28,323 nucleotides of DNA from an uncultured Lachnospiraceae bacterium (GCA_934371475.1 CAKRNX010000012.1:1-28323), one strand, 5' to 3'. Shown: positions 16,262-24,339, counted from the first letter of the stretch. The notes: generated by a model not told the origin, from the sequence alone. Made by a program: numbers and translations.

Positions 16262-16612
16262 TCAGTAGGTATAGTTTTCCACGTTTACTTTATCGACTTC
16301 CTGGAACGGAGCCAGAGTAGAAACCATTTTTACCGGTTTGTCATAGCTGTTCTTGCAGTAATGGATTTCGCCGGGTTCAATATGGATGAACTGTCCCGGA
16401 TAGAGGTGGTTCACCACACCATCTACAACGATATCAATCTCACCTTCCAGAATGTAGAAGTTTTCTTCCATGATGTTGTGATAGTGAGCCTGGAAATCCT
16501 GTCCGGGCATGAACTGTACAATTGCATAATTCATGCGGGGACCTTTCATCAGGTATTTGGGACCGCTGTCACCAAAACGGTACGCTTTATCTTTTTCGTC
16601 AACAATATACAT
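16262..16612 (-). CDS. Small cupin-domain protein in lsr operon
   Basis: A 116-residue single-domain cupin. Motif 1 reads H43-Y-H45-N-I-M-E-E-N-F-Y-I-L-E-G57 and motif 2 has PGQFIHIEPGEIH84, so the usual His/His/Glu/His metal site is intact. Small cupins of this sort are often sugar-phosphate isomerases, epimerases or dioxygenases, and the sequence does not say which. It lies 24 bp after lsrK with its own AAGGAG, in one operon with lsrR, lsrK and the AllA-like gene. No LsrG-type monooxygenase-fold isomerase occurs in the locus, so this protein or its neighbour may take that step. Confidence 0.8.
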   Translation of the reverse strand: MYIVDEKDKAYRFGDSGPKYLMKGPRMNYAIVQFMPGQDFQAHYHNIMEENFYILEGEIDIVVDGVVNHLYPGQFIHIEPGEIHYCKNSYDKPVKMVSTLAPFQEVDKVNVENYTY

Positions 16613-16636
16613 AATGCTTCTCCTTTCTGCTGCACC

Positions 16637-18202
16637 TTATAAACCGGGTGCAATCCACATGGGTTTTGTGATTCCTTCATTTACCAGCTCCAGCTGTGCG
16701 GCGTAGATTTTGCGCCATGTTGGATAGAGCTCGTTATAAACTTTATGATTTTCTGCATTGGGCTCAAATACACGGTCCCATTTTACAGTACGTTTTGCAC
16801 CTTCTTCAATGCTGGAGTACAGACCTACACCGTAACCGGCCAGGATCGCTGCACCGAGAGCAGTTGCTTCTTTTACGACAGGTACTTTTACCGGCATACC
16901 GAGTACATCTGCCAGGATCTGGGACCACAGCGGGCTCTTGGAAGCTCCTCCTGCAAAAATGATCTCAGAAGGCATATTTCCGGTCGCCTCTTTTACCAGC
17001 TCCATATGGCCTTTGACGATCATGGCCGTGTTCTCCAGAATTGCACGGTAGAAGGTATAGCGGTTGAATTTTTCGGGATCCAGTTCAAAGTTGGTAAAAG
17101 TGGGAGCTGCGTGTTTCCAGCTGATGAAGTTCATGATATCGCTGAACGTACACATCATACCGTAACATCCTGCGGGGATTTTCTCTGCCTCTTTGTTCAT
17201 GAGGTCATAGACATCCTGACCTGTGGTTTTGCTGATTTCTTTTTCCATCTGGCAGAAGCCGTCGCGATACCAGCGCATCACGAGTCCGGGCTTGAAAGCC
17301 AGTGCTTCATACTGCCATACGTTCGGTACGGCATGGCAGTTGACACGGACACGGCATCCGGGATCGGTAGCGCCGTTGTCTGTGTTGAATTCATACTGCC
17401 AGAAACTGCCGCCAAATACAGCTGCCTGGTTCGGTTCTGTAGCGCCTACACCGATGGTTCCCAGCTGACAGTCTCCACCGCCTACCACAACGGGAGTGCC
17501 GACGGCCAGACCGGTATCAGCAGCGCCCTTTTCGTTGACATCTGCAATAATGCTGCCGCACTCCATAACCTGGGGGAACATATCCTCTCTTAGTCCGCAC
17601 TTGCCGGCGATGGAGACATCCCATTTGCGGCTGCGCAGGTCGAAGATACCTGTAGTGGAACCATTGCTGGGTTCTACAGCTTCCACCCCGGTCAGCTTTT
17701 TGATCAGCCAGTCGTTGAACATGCCGACTGCGGCAGTTTTTTTGTATACTTCGGGCATTTTGTCTTTGACCCAGAGCAGACGGGGCAGTGCGCCCAGTGC
17801 GTAGGTCTGTCCGCTCTGCAGATAGACTTCTTTTTCCAGTTCAGGATCCATGCTGATAAGTTTGCCGACTTCATCATTGCTGCGGGCATCTACATTGGCG
17901 CAGGCCCAGATTTCATTTCCATCTTTATCATAAAGAACAATGCCCTCGCGCATGCAGGTGGTGGAAACGCCGATGATCTGTTTGGGGTCAATGCCTGTCT
18001 TTTTCAGAACCCCCTGTGTACATTCACAGGCCAGCTCCCAGTTATGCACCCAGTCGAAATCCATGCTGCCGGGGTAGCGGGGATCCTCTCTGTGCTCCCA
18101 TTCGCGCTGCTCACAGCCGATCTGGTTGCCGTCCGGATCAAACAGGACGGCGCGCACACTGCCGGTTCCGGCATCGATTGCCATTAAGTATTGTTCTGCC
18201 AT
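16637..18202 (-). CDS. lsrK: Autoinducer-2 kinase LsrK
   Basis: A 521-residue FGGY-family kinase that phosphorylates the open form of AI-2 (DPD) in the cytoplasm, trapping it and producing the LsrR inducer. Similarity to enterobacterial LsrK as I remember it is high along the whole length: LMAIDAGTGSVRAVLFD, MREGIVLY then EIWACANVDAR, DPSN-type VEPSNGSTTG, VVVGGGDCQLG with the catalytic Asp, IIFAGGASKSPLWSQILADV, VVKEATALGAAI, and even the terminal APGL. The other FGGY kinases (xylulose, glycerol, ribulose) lack this combination. The start is 6 bases after GGAGG. It follows lsrR by 107 bp containing two hairpins (18245-18287). Confidence 0.93.
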   Translation of the reverse strand: MAEQYLMAIDAGTGSVRAVLFDPDGNQIGCEQREWEHREDPRYPGSMDFDWVHNWELACECTQGVLKKTGIDPKQIIGVSTTCMREGIVLYDKDGNEIWACANVDARSNDEVGKLISMDPELEKEVYLQSGQTYALGALPRLLWVKDKMPEVYKKTAAVGMFNDWLIKKLTGVEAVEPSNGSTTGIFDLRSRKWDVSIAGKCGLREDMFPQVMECGSIIADVNEKGAADTGLAVGTPVVVGGGDCQLGTIGVGATEPNQAAVFGGSFWQYEFNTDNGATDPGCRVRVNCHAVPNVWQYEALAFKPGLVMRWYRDGFCQMEKEISKTTGQDVYDLMNKEAEKIPAGCYGMMCTFSDIMNFISWKHAAPTFTNFELDPEKFNRYTFYRAILENTAMIVKGHMELVKEATGNMPSEIIFAGGASKSPLWSQILADVLGMPVKVPVVKEATALGAAILAGYGVGLYSSIEEGAKRTVKWDRVFEPNAENHKVYNELYPTWRKIYAAQLELVNEGITKPMWIAPGL

Positions 18203-18233
18203 AATTATCCTCCTTCTATACTTATATTATTTA

Positions 18234-18300
18234 ATATCAGATGTGAGGTGACTTTCACCTCGCAGCAAGAATACCGGGGCATTCTTGAATAATGAAGTAT
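18234..18300. repeat. Repeat family B between lsrR and lsrK
   Basis: The element starts ATATCAGATGTGAGG and ends TTGAATAA, like 6882-7035 but without the extra middle. It contains two hairpins: GAGGTGA/TCACCTC (18245-18261) and CAAGAAT...ATTCTTG (18266-18287). Being inside the leftward operon, it is transcribed and could attenuate lsrK relative to lsrR. There is no U run, so it is not a standard terminator. Confidence 0.5.
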
Positions 18301-18309
18301 TCGAAACGA

Positions 18310-19242
18310 TTAATCCGCGCTCAGTTCCAGAACCTTAAGGGCAGTCGTTTCGTCTGTAATCAGGGTGTTGAGATATCCGCCGCGCAGCGCAGCCAGTATG
18401 GATTTGGCTTTGCTCAGTCCGGCAGCGACACCGATCGTGTTATCCAGCTCTTTCAGGCGCTGGAGAGAAGTGCTGATCAGCCGGGACTCAATATCGGAAG
18501 GAATAAAATTTCCGTCCGCATCAATAAAGTGACACAAAATATCGCCGACCGCGCCCCGCATGGTCAGCAACAGAAAATCGTTGTGTGAGAGAAGACCGTT
18601 CCGGAGAATGGTGGCATTCTCATCAATACCGCCGATGCCCACGATGGTCATTTTGGCCAGGGAGATCATGTTCAGAATCTGTTCGACGCTGGGTTCCTGT
18701 TCCAGAGCCGGACTGATGGCGGGATTCTGTAAAATCAGAGGGGCAGGGGTCAGATACAGCTTCGCGTTGAAGATATCGGACTGGGTATTGGGAAGGTAGT
18801 AGCTGACGCCACCGGTGAGGGAAACCACGTTGATCGGATATTCCGACATATTAGCCAGATGGTTCAGCACACGGCTCAGTGTATCGCCGTATCCCATATT
18901 AAGGAAGCTCTGCCTATCCATGTGGTCATGAATGTACATGGCTGCAGCCTGGGCAACATTTTCATTTACATCACTGTCATTGATGGCAGTCGGCACAATG
19001 AATGCGTCCTTTAAACGGAAACGGTGGATCAGATCCTGTTCAGCCTGCATACGGCTGCTGTCATTGGCCCGGACGGAGAAATGTACAATTCCGCATTTGC
19101 GCGCCTTATCCAGCAGACGGTTCACCCGCAGTCTGGGAAGACCAAGATATTCTCCGATTTCCTGCTGAGTCAGTCCCTCCATATAGTAGTACCATGCGAC
19201 CTTTACCAGGAGGATATCTTCGTAATTGTATTCTTTTTGCAT
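18310..19242 (-). CDS. lsrR: LsrR-type transcriptional regulator (SorC/DeoR family)
   Basis: A 310-residue repressor expected to bind the divergent lsr promoter region and to be released by phospho-AI-2. An N-terminal helix-turn-helix (LTQQEIGEYLGLPRLRVNRLLDKA, about residues 24-47) is followed by the SorC sugar-phosphate-binding domain with LTGGVSYY, IVGIGGID, RGAVGDILCHFIDADG and GGYLNTLITDETTA. These segments resemble E. coli LsrR closely. ATG at 19242 has AGGAG upstream. It has its own promoter (19304-19332), is followed by lsrK and probably represses itself as well as lsrA onward. Confidence 0.9.
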   Translation of the reverse strand: MQKEYNYEDILLVKVAWYYYMEGLTQQEIGEYLGLPRLRVNRLLDKARKCGIVHFSVRANDSSRMQAEQDLIHRFRLKDAFIVPTAINDSDVNENVAQAAAMYIHDHMDRQSFLNMGYGDTLSRVLNHLANMSEYPINVVSLTGGVSYYLPNTQSDIFNAKLYLTPAPLILQNPAISPALEQEPSVEQILNMISLAKMTIVGIGGIDENATILRNGLLSHNDFLLLTMRGAVGDILCHFIDADGNFIPSDIESRLISTSLQRLKELDNTIGVAAGLSKAKSILAALRGGYLNTLITDETTALKVLELSAD

Positions 19243-19260
19243 ATTACGTGACTCCTATCA

Positions 19261-19270
19261 AACAAATGTT
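19261..19270. promoter_or_regulatory. Candidate LsrR operator, lsrR side
   Basis: AACAAATGTT lies downstream of the predicted lsrR start and just before its ribosome binding site. It is the exact reverse complement of 19488-19497, which has the same position on the lsrA side. The mirrored placement suggests a common operator half, but binding is inferred. Confidence 0.35.
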
Positions 19271-19303
19271 GTAGACAAAATCAAAAGTTCTGCTTTCGCA
19301 AAA

Positions 19304-19332
19304 AGTATATCATGAATTAGATTTGGCGTCAA
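19304..19332 (-). promoter_or_regulatory. Promoter of lsrR-lsrK operon
   Basis: Reading leftward: -35 TTGACG (complement of 19327-19332), 17-bp spacer, -10 TATACT (complement of 19304-19309). It is near consensus, so the operon should be active unless repressed. Confidence 0.75.
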
Positions 19333-19432
19333 TGCCCATCCTTTGTGAAAAAGATAGAAAATTATCTAATTATTTTGTATAAAAAAACTTTCTGCTTTTG
19401 AGAAAAGTTGGGTAATGTGTTAAAAGATAGTA

Positions 19433-19461
19433 TTGACAAATATGACAAACCAGCGTATATT
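19433..19461 (+). promoter_or_regulatory. Promoter of lsrACDBF operon
   Basis: -35 TTGACA (19433-19438), perfect consensus, 17-bp spacer, -10 TATATT (19456-19461). The predicted start is near 19468. Around it are AT-rich inverted repeats (AACTTT...AAAGTT at about 19387-19408, ATGTTAAACAT at about 19463-19473) that could be regulator sites. Confidence 0.8.
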
Positions 19462-19487
19462 TATGTTAAACATTATTTCTGATGAAT

Positions 19488-19497
19488 AACATTTGTT
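19488..19497. promoter_or_regulatory. Candidate LsrR operator, lsrA side
   Basis: AACATTTGTT lies about 20 bp after the predicted lsrA transcription start, just before the ribosome binding site GGGAGG. It mirrors 19261-19270. A repressor bound here would block elongation. Confidence 0.35.
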
Positions 19498-19514
19498 GAA
19501 GGGAGGAAGTTGTT

Positions 19515-21029
19515 TTGCCGGGAAAGACGCTATTAAGTATCAAAAACATATATAAGTCTTTTGGTATGAATGCCGTTCTGAAAGGAATTAGCATGGATCT
19601 GGACGAAGGCGAGGTTCTGGCACTGATTGGCGGTAATGGAGCAGGAAAAAGTACCCTGATGAAGATCATTATGGGGATCTATCAGCATGACAGCGGCGAG
19701 ATTTATGTAAAGGGTGAAAAGGTGACATCCAACAAGACCAGCGCTGCGCTTGCAAGCGGTATTTACATGGTTCCGCAGGAACCCATGCTCTTTCCCAATA
19801 TGACAGTTGAGGAAAATATCGAGATTGGTTTTGACAAAAAGGCTTCTGAGTTACATAAGGAACTGGTCGATGTGATGAATGAGGTTGGCTGGAAGATTGA
19901 CCTTGCGAGAAAGGCCAACAGCCTGTCGATTGCCGAGCAGCAGATGGTTGAGATCCTGAGAGGTCTCCTGCGTCATGCGCAGATCCTGATTCTGGACGAG
20001 CCGACCAGCGCCCTGACATTTGATGAGGTAAACAGCCTGTTCAAATGTGTCAATGATCTGAGAGCAAAGGGGATCGGCATTATTTATATCACGCATCGTC
20101 TGACAGAGGTATTTGAGCTGGCGACTGATGTGGCAATCATGCGCGACGGAAGAGTTTCCGTCAGCGGAAAGACAAACGAGTTCACCAGAGAAATGCTGGT
20201 AAAGGGACTGCTTCCGCCGGATGCTCAGGAGAAAGAGGATGAGGCGAAGGCGCAGATCAAAGCGATTGATTACAAAAACGCCAAACCGGTATTCGAACTT
20301 CAGAATTACAGCGGTTACGGTTTTTCAGATATTTCGCTGAAGGTATATCCGGGAGAGATCCTGGGACTGGCAGGCGTGGTTGGCGCCGGACGTACTGAGC
20401 TGGCTACTACCGTATTTGGCAAGGATAAGGTGCTGAACGGCAAGGCGATCCTGGATGGTAAGGATATCACAGGCATGTCCACCAGACAGGTTATTGAGGC
20501 CGGACTGAACTATGTGCCGGAGGATCGTCATCTGCACGGGCTGTTCAAGATCAGCGATATTGAGGTAAACACCACGAGCGCGGTGCTGCCTGAGAAGAAG
20601 ATGGGACGCTTCCTTTTAAATAGGAAAGAAGCCTATAAGATCACACAGAAATACATTGATGATTTCCGTACCAAGGTGACCGGACAGGATCAGCTGTGCG
20701 GTAGCCTTTCCGGTGGTAACCAGCAGAAAGTAGTCATCGGACGAAGCCTTTCCACTTCTCCGAAACTGGTCATTCTGGATGAGCCGACCCGTGGTATTGA
20801 TGCCGCTGCTCGTGGCGATGTATATTCCATCATCCATGAGCTGAGAAATGAAGGCGTATCCGTGCTGCTGATTTCGTCTGATATGGAAGAGATCATCGAG
20901 CTTTCCGACCGTGTCATGACCGTATGCCAGGGAAGGATCAACGGAGAGTTCATCGGCGATGAGATTAATCAGGATGACCTGATGGCAGCTGCCTTCGGTA
21001 TCACCAGGAAATCGGAGGGGAAAGCATGA
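19515..21029 (+). CDS. lsrA: AI-2 import ATP-binding protein LsrA
   Basis: A 504-residue double-ABC ATPase of the sugar importer type (CUT2). The first cassette has Walker A GGNGAGKST, signature SIAEQQMVEI and Walker B ILILDEPTSAL. The second has the usual degenerate Walker A GVVGAGRTE, LSGGNQQKV and LVILDEPTRGID. Ribose- and AI-2-type ATPases look alike; LsrA is chosen because of the lsrK/R/B/F neighbours. The start codon is TTG at 19515, 8 bases after GGGAGG, which may limit translation. Its stop overlaps the lsrC start (ATGA). Confidence 0.9.
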   Translation: MPGKTLLSIKNIYKSFGMNAVLKGISMDLDEGEVLALIGGNGAGKSTLMKIIMGIYQHDSGEIYVKGEKVTSNKTSAALASGIYMVPQEPMLFPNMTVEENIEIGFDKKASELHKELVDVMNEVGWKIDLARKANSLSIAEQQMVEILRGLLRHAQILILDEPTSALTFDEVNSLFKCVNDLRAKGIGIIYITHRLTEVFELATDVAIMRDGRVSVSGKTNEFTREMLVKGLLPPDAQEKEDEAKAQIKAIDYKNAKPVFELQNYSGYGFSDISLKVYPGEILGLAGVVGAGRTELATTVFGKDKVLNGKAILDGKDITGMSTRQVIEAGLNYVPEDRHLHGLFKISDIEVNTTSAVLPEKKMGRFLLNRKEAYKITQKYIDDFRTKVTGQDQLCGSLSGGNQQKVVIGRSLSTSPKLVILDEPTRGIDAAARGDVYSIIHELRNEGVSVLLISSDMEEIIELSDRVMTVCQGRINGEFIGDEINQDDLMAAAFGITRKSEGKA

Positions 21030-22036
21030 AGAAAATACTGAAGTCAAGAGAGATTACAAGTTTTCTGTTTTTGATCGCCCTGTTTCTGGTAGTAGGAATT
21101 ATCAATCCGAGCTTCCTGACAGCCAGCAACATTGTGGCATGTTTCAACGACAGTGTCGTTTATATCATTATTTCCGTAGGTATGGCGTTCGCTATCTTTA
21201 TCGGCGAGATCGACGTATCCGTAGGTGCAAATTTGGGATTTACCGCAACAGTAGTGGCCAGTATGCTCCGTGACGGACAGAACTGGATTTTGGCATTTGC
21301 CATCGGTATTGTGATCGGTGCGCTGATCGGTCTGTTTAACGGCTGGGGCGTTGCAGTGATGGGAGTGCCTTCATTGATCTTTACTCTGGGCACGAATGGT
21401 GTCATGCGTGGTATGATGTATGTGTACACCGGCGGTAAATGGGTAGAGAACCTGCCGGCAGAGTTCAAAAAGCTTTATACCAACACACTGGTAGGCAGCA
21501 TAAGCATCAACCTGGCAGTGGTTGTAGCTGCAGTGATTGTGATCCATCTCCTTCTGAGAAAGACCAAGCACGGCCGTTATTTCATCGCAGTAGGCGATAA
21601 CCCTGCGGGAGCTACTCTGGTAGGTATCCCTGCCACACAGACTAAGGTAGTAGCTTATGTGATCTGCGGCGTCCTGGCAGCTGTTTCCGGTATTGTGTTC
21701 TCATCACGTATCGGTTTTGTAACAGCCACATCCGGTAACGGATATGAGATGAAGGCAGTGGCAGCCTGTGTGCTGGGCGGCATCAGCCTGACAGGTGGTG
21801 TGGGAAGCGTCATCGGCGCCTCCATCGGTGCGGTTATCATGGCAAGTATCAGCCGTCTGCTGGTATTCATGGAACTTGGTTCTACCTATGATAACACCAT
21901 CACAGGTATTATGCTGATTACGATCGTTGTCATCGACTCCCTGATGCAGAGAAATGCAGCGGAAAGAAACCGTCGTCAGAGACTGGCAGCCCGCACTCTT
22001 TCTCATCAGGCTGAAGGGGAAGGAGGAGATAAGTAA
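21026..22036 (+). CDS. lsrC: AI-2 import permease LsrC
   Basis: A 336-residue membrane permease of the CUT2 (RbsC-like) family with about 8-10 hydrophobic helices. It matches LsrC by order and motif: IGEIDVSVGANLGF, VMGVPSLIFTLGTNGVMRG, YTGGKWVENLPAEFK, GDNPAGATLVGIP and GNGYEMKAVAACVLGGISLTGG (the last being the EAA-like loop that contacts the ATPase). It forms the pore with LsrD. It overlaps lsrA by four bases and lsrD by one, so these three are translationally coupled. Confidence 0.9.
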   Translation: MKKILKSREITSFLFLIALFLVVGIINPSFLTASNIVACFNDSVVYIIISVGMAFAIFIGEIDVSVGANLGFTATVVASMLRDGQNWILAFAIGIVIGALIGLFNGWGVAVMGVPSLIFTLGTNGVMRGMMYVYTGGKWVENLPAEFKKLYTNTLVGSISINLAVVVAAVIVIHLLLRKTKHGRYFIAVGDNPAGATLVGIPATQTKVVAYVICGVLAAVSGIVFSSRIGFVTATSGNGYEMKAVAACVLGGISLTGGVGSVIGASIGAVIMASISRLLVFMELGSTYDNTITGIMLITIVVIDSLMQRNAAERNRRQRLAARTLSHQAEGEGGDK

Positions 22037-23055
22037 TGAATAAATCCTTTTCCGAGAAGGTAAAAGACTTTTTAAAGAGCTGGGAAATGATCCTGATCCT
22101 TCTGCTGATCATTGAGTTCGTGGTATTCGGCGCAGCCAATCCCAAGTTCCTGCGTCCGGCAATGCTGTTTAACAGTATGAACGACTTTATGTCCATCTGT
22201 ATTATTTCATTGTTTGTCACGTTTGTTATGATCACCGGCGGTATTGATATCCAGGCCGGAGCCATCGTAGGTCTTACCTCTATTATCATCGGTGTGACCT
22301 GGCAGGATTTCGGATGCAACATCTGGGTAGCTGCGCTGATCGCTGTGGTAGTAGCAGCCATCTGTGGCGCTCTGTCCGGCTTCTTCATCGCATACTGCGG
22401 CGTGCAGGCGATGGTGGTTACACTGGGCGGCAGTTTCCTGTATGCAGGAATTGCCCTGCTGGTTTCCAACATGGCTTCGACTGAGAGCTATCAGGGTATC
22501 AGCGGTTTCCCGGACTACTTTAAGATCGTATCAAAGTACAAGTTTTTCGGAATGATCCCCAGCCAGCTGGTGATTTTCCTGGTGCTGGTAGTGATTGCAT
22601 ACATTATCCTTCACCGTTCCAAATACGGAAGAAGAATTTTCCTGGTGGGTGTGAATCAGAAGGCAGCTGAGTATTCAGGTATCAATACCCGTATGGTGAT
22701 TATGAGTACCTATATTTTCTCCGCTGTGAGCGCTGCGATTGCAGGTATCGTCCTGACCGCATATCTGGGAAGTGCCAAGTGTGACCTTGGTTCCAACTTC
22801 ACACTGAATATTATTACCGCAGTCGTGCTTGGCGGTACGCTGAGTACAGGCGGTAAAGGAAATGTCATCGGAACAGCTCTGGCTTCTGTGGTGATCGGTC
22901 TGCTTCGTTTTGGCCTTCCCCTCTGCTTCAAGGTGGGAACACAGTACCTTGATATTCCGATAGGCATGCTGCTTCTGGTTGTGGTTGTCGGACGTGCGGC
23001 AACTTCCAAACCCGCTGTTGCCAACTTTCTGGCAAGGAGAAAGAAAAAAGCGTAG
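22036..23055 (+). CDS. lsrD: AI-2 import permease LsrD
   Basis: A 339-residue second permease with similar membrane topology. LsrD-type marks are LLIIEFVVFGAANPKFL, MITGGIDIQAGAIVGLTSIIIGV, ALLVSNMASTESYQGISGFP, GSAKCDLGSNFTLNIITAVVLGG and the tail VVVVGRAATSKP. The stop of lsrC and start of lsrD share one base (TAATG), and AGGAGG precedes. A perfect GC-rich hairpin follows before lsrB. Confidence 0.9.
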   Translation: MNKSFSEKVKDFLKSWEMILILLLIIEFVVFGAANPKFLRPAMLFNSMNDFMSICIISLFVTFVMITGGIDIQAGAIVGLTSIIIGVTWQDFGCNIWVAALIAVVVAAICGALSGFFIAYCGVQAMVVTLGGSFLYAGIALLVSNMASTESYQGISGFPDYFKIVSKYKFFGMIPSQLVIFLVLVVIAYIILHRSKYGRRIFLVGVNQKAAEYSGINTRMVIMSTYIFSAVSAAIAGIVLTAYLGSAKCDLGSNFTLNIITAVVLGGTLSTGGKGNVIGTALASVVIGLLRFGLPLCFKVGTQYLDIPIGMLLLVVVVGRAATSKPAVANFLARRKKKA

Positions 23056-23082
23056 AAGAAGCGCGGATATCATTGATGTTTG

Positions 23083-23098
23083 GGGGACTTGAGTCCCC
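23083..23098 (+). other. Stable hairpin between lsrD and lsrB
   Basis: GGGGACT (23083-23089) and AGTCCCC (23092-23098) form a perfect stem, extendable as 6 bp around TTGA. No T run follows, so it is not a terminator. It could block 5'-to-3' decay or mark mRNA processing so that lsrB is made in excess of the membrane parts. Confidence 0.5.
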
Positions 23099-23136
23099 TG
23101 GATATAAAAACTATATAATTAAGGAGGAAACAAATC

Positions 23137-24210
23137 ATGACAAAGAAACTTATGACCGGATTACTGGCAGCTGCAGTAGTAGCTGGCGCAATGGGAGTGA
23201 ATGCTTTTGCTGAAGAATCAGTAGAAGGTATGACCGTAGCATTTATCCCGAAGGTAACAGGAAATGCGTTCTTTGAGTCTGCAAACGACGGAGCACAGGA
23301 GTATGCTGAAAAATGGGGCATCACAGTAGATTACATGGGTAACCCTGTAGCAGGTGCTGCTGAGCAGGTAGAAGTAATCCATCAGGCGATCAACTCTGGT
23401 GTTGATGCAATCTGTATCTCAACTGTAGATGCAGCTGGCGTTTCAGACGCTCTGCAGGAAGCAGCTGACGCAGGTATTGCTGTCTGCACATGGGACTCTG
23501 ACGCTAACACAGAAGACCGTGCACTGATGGTTTCACAGGGAACACCGGAACAGCTGGGCAAAATGCTGGTTGATATGGGCGTAGATGCTCTGACCAAACG
23601 CGGCAAAGATCCTGAAAATGATGCAATCAAATACTGCTGGCATTATTCACAGGCAACCGTTACAGATCAGAACTCCTGGCAGGTAGCAGGCGAAGCTTAC
23701 ATCGCTGAGAACTATCCGAACTGGGAAAATGTTGCTCCGGACAACTACTACAGCGAGCAGGACTCTGAGAAGGCTGTAACAGTTGGCGCAGCTGTACTGG
23801 CTGACCATTCCGATATTGACCTGGTAATCTGTAACGACTCTACTGCACTTCCGGGACAGCTGCAGGCTGCTCAGAACGCAGGACTGGACAAAGACAGCAT
23901 CACGATCACTGGTTTTGCTTCTCCGAACTCCATCAAAGACTTCTGCAAAGCTGGTCTGCTCTATGAATGGGGTCTGTGGGACTGCAAAGTTCAGGGCGCT
24001 ATGGGATGCTATGTAGCTGCATACGTTGCTGATGGCAACACTGTAAAAGTTGGCGACACCATCTCCATTCCGGAAATCGGTGATGTAACTGTTGAAGCAA
24101 ACGACAGCATCAGCGCAGGCGCTGAGACTCTTGACGAGAACAACGGTGTTGTTCTTCTGCCGGAGCGTGTTGTATTCGATGAGTCCAATATGGAAGACTA
24201 CAACTTCTAA
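23137..24210 (+). CDS. lsrB: AI-2 binding protein LsrB
   Basis: A 357-residue periplasmic-binding-type protein that captures AI-2 for LsrACD. It aligns end to end with LsrB (FIPKVTGNAFF, TWDSDAN, SQGTPEQLGKMLVDM, TVTDQNSW, FGLWD-like YEWGLWDCKVQGA, and a tail like the LLPERVIF of E. coli). Of the six ligand residues known in Salmonella LsrB, five are seen: Lys39, Asp120, Asp177, Gln178 and Pro239. The sixth position (Ala in Salmonella) reads Gln241. The signal peptide (1-25, ending NAFA) has no lipobox Cys, which is unusual for a Gram-positive binding protein. Ribosome site AAGGAGG is strong. Confidence 0.9.
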   Translation: MTKKLMTGLLAAAVVAGAMGVNAFAEESVEGMTVAFIPKVTGNAFFESANDGAQEYAEKWGITVDYMGNPVAGAAEQVEVIHQAINSGVDAICISTVDAAGVSDALQEAADAGIAVCTWDSDANTEDRALMVSQGTPEQLGKMLVDMGVDALTKRGKDPENDAIKYCWHYSQATVTDQNSWQVAGEAYIAENYPNWENVAPDNYYSEQDSEKAVTVGAAVLADHSDIDLVICNDSTALPGQLQAAQNAGLDKDSITITGFASPNSIKDFCKAGLLYEWGLWDCKVQGAMGCYVAAYVADGNTVKVGDTISIPEIGDVTVEANDSISAGAETLDENNGVVLLPERVVFDESNMEDYNF

Positions 24211-24263
24211 GGTTCTAGACAACTTGATCTGATGAGCCGATAGGATGTCGAAAGAGGACACAG

Positions 24264-24323
24264 GTGCGCAGAGTAGAACTGTGCTGCCGGATGATCGGCT
24301 TGCGGAGTGTGCAGTACACACTT
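24264..24323. repeat. Repeat family A, degenerate copy 4
   Basis: GAACTGTGCTGCC and TGCGGAGTGTG...ACACACTT match the second half of copies 1 and 2, with the first hairpin and middle missing. GCGCAG/CTGTGC still pairs, AGCCGAT (about 24230) pairs with ATCGGCT, and the final hairpin keeps its GTGTG/CACAC stem with a different loop. It lies between lsrB and lsrF and is part of their transcript. Confidence 0.5.
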
Positions 24324-24339
24324 CTGTGATAAAAAATAG

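Noticed and set aside
23083..23128. Internal promoter before lsrB (TTGAGT with TATATA at 17 bp)
   Set aside because: The start site would fall inside or next to the lsrB ribosome binding site, and the -35 lies within the hairpin; more likely a chance AT-rich match.
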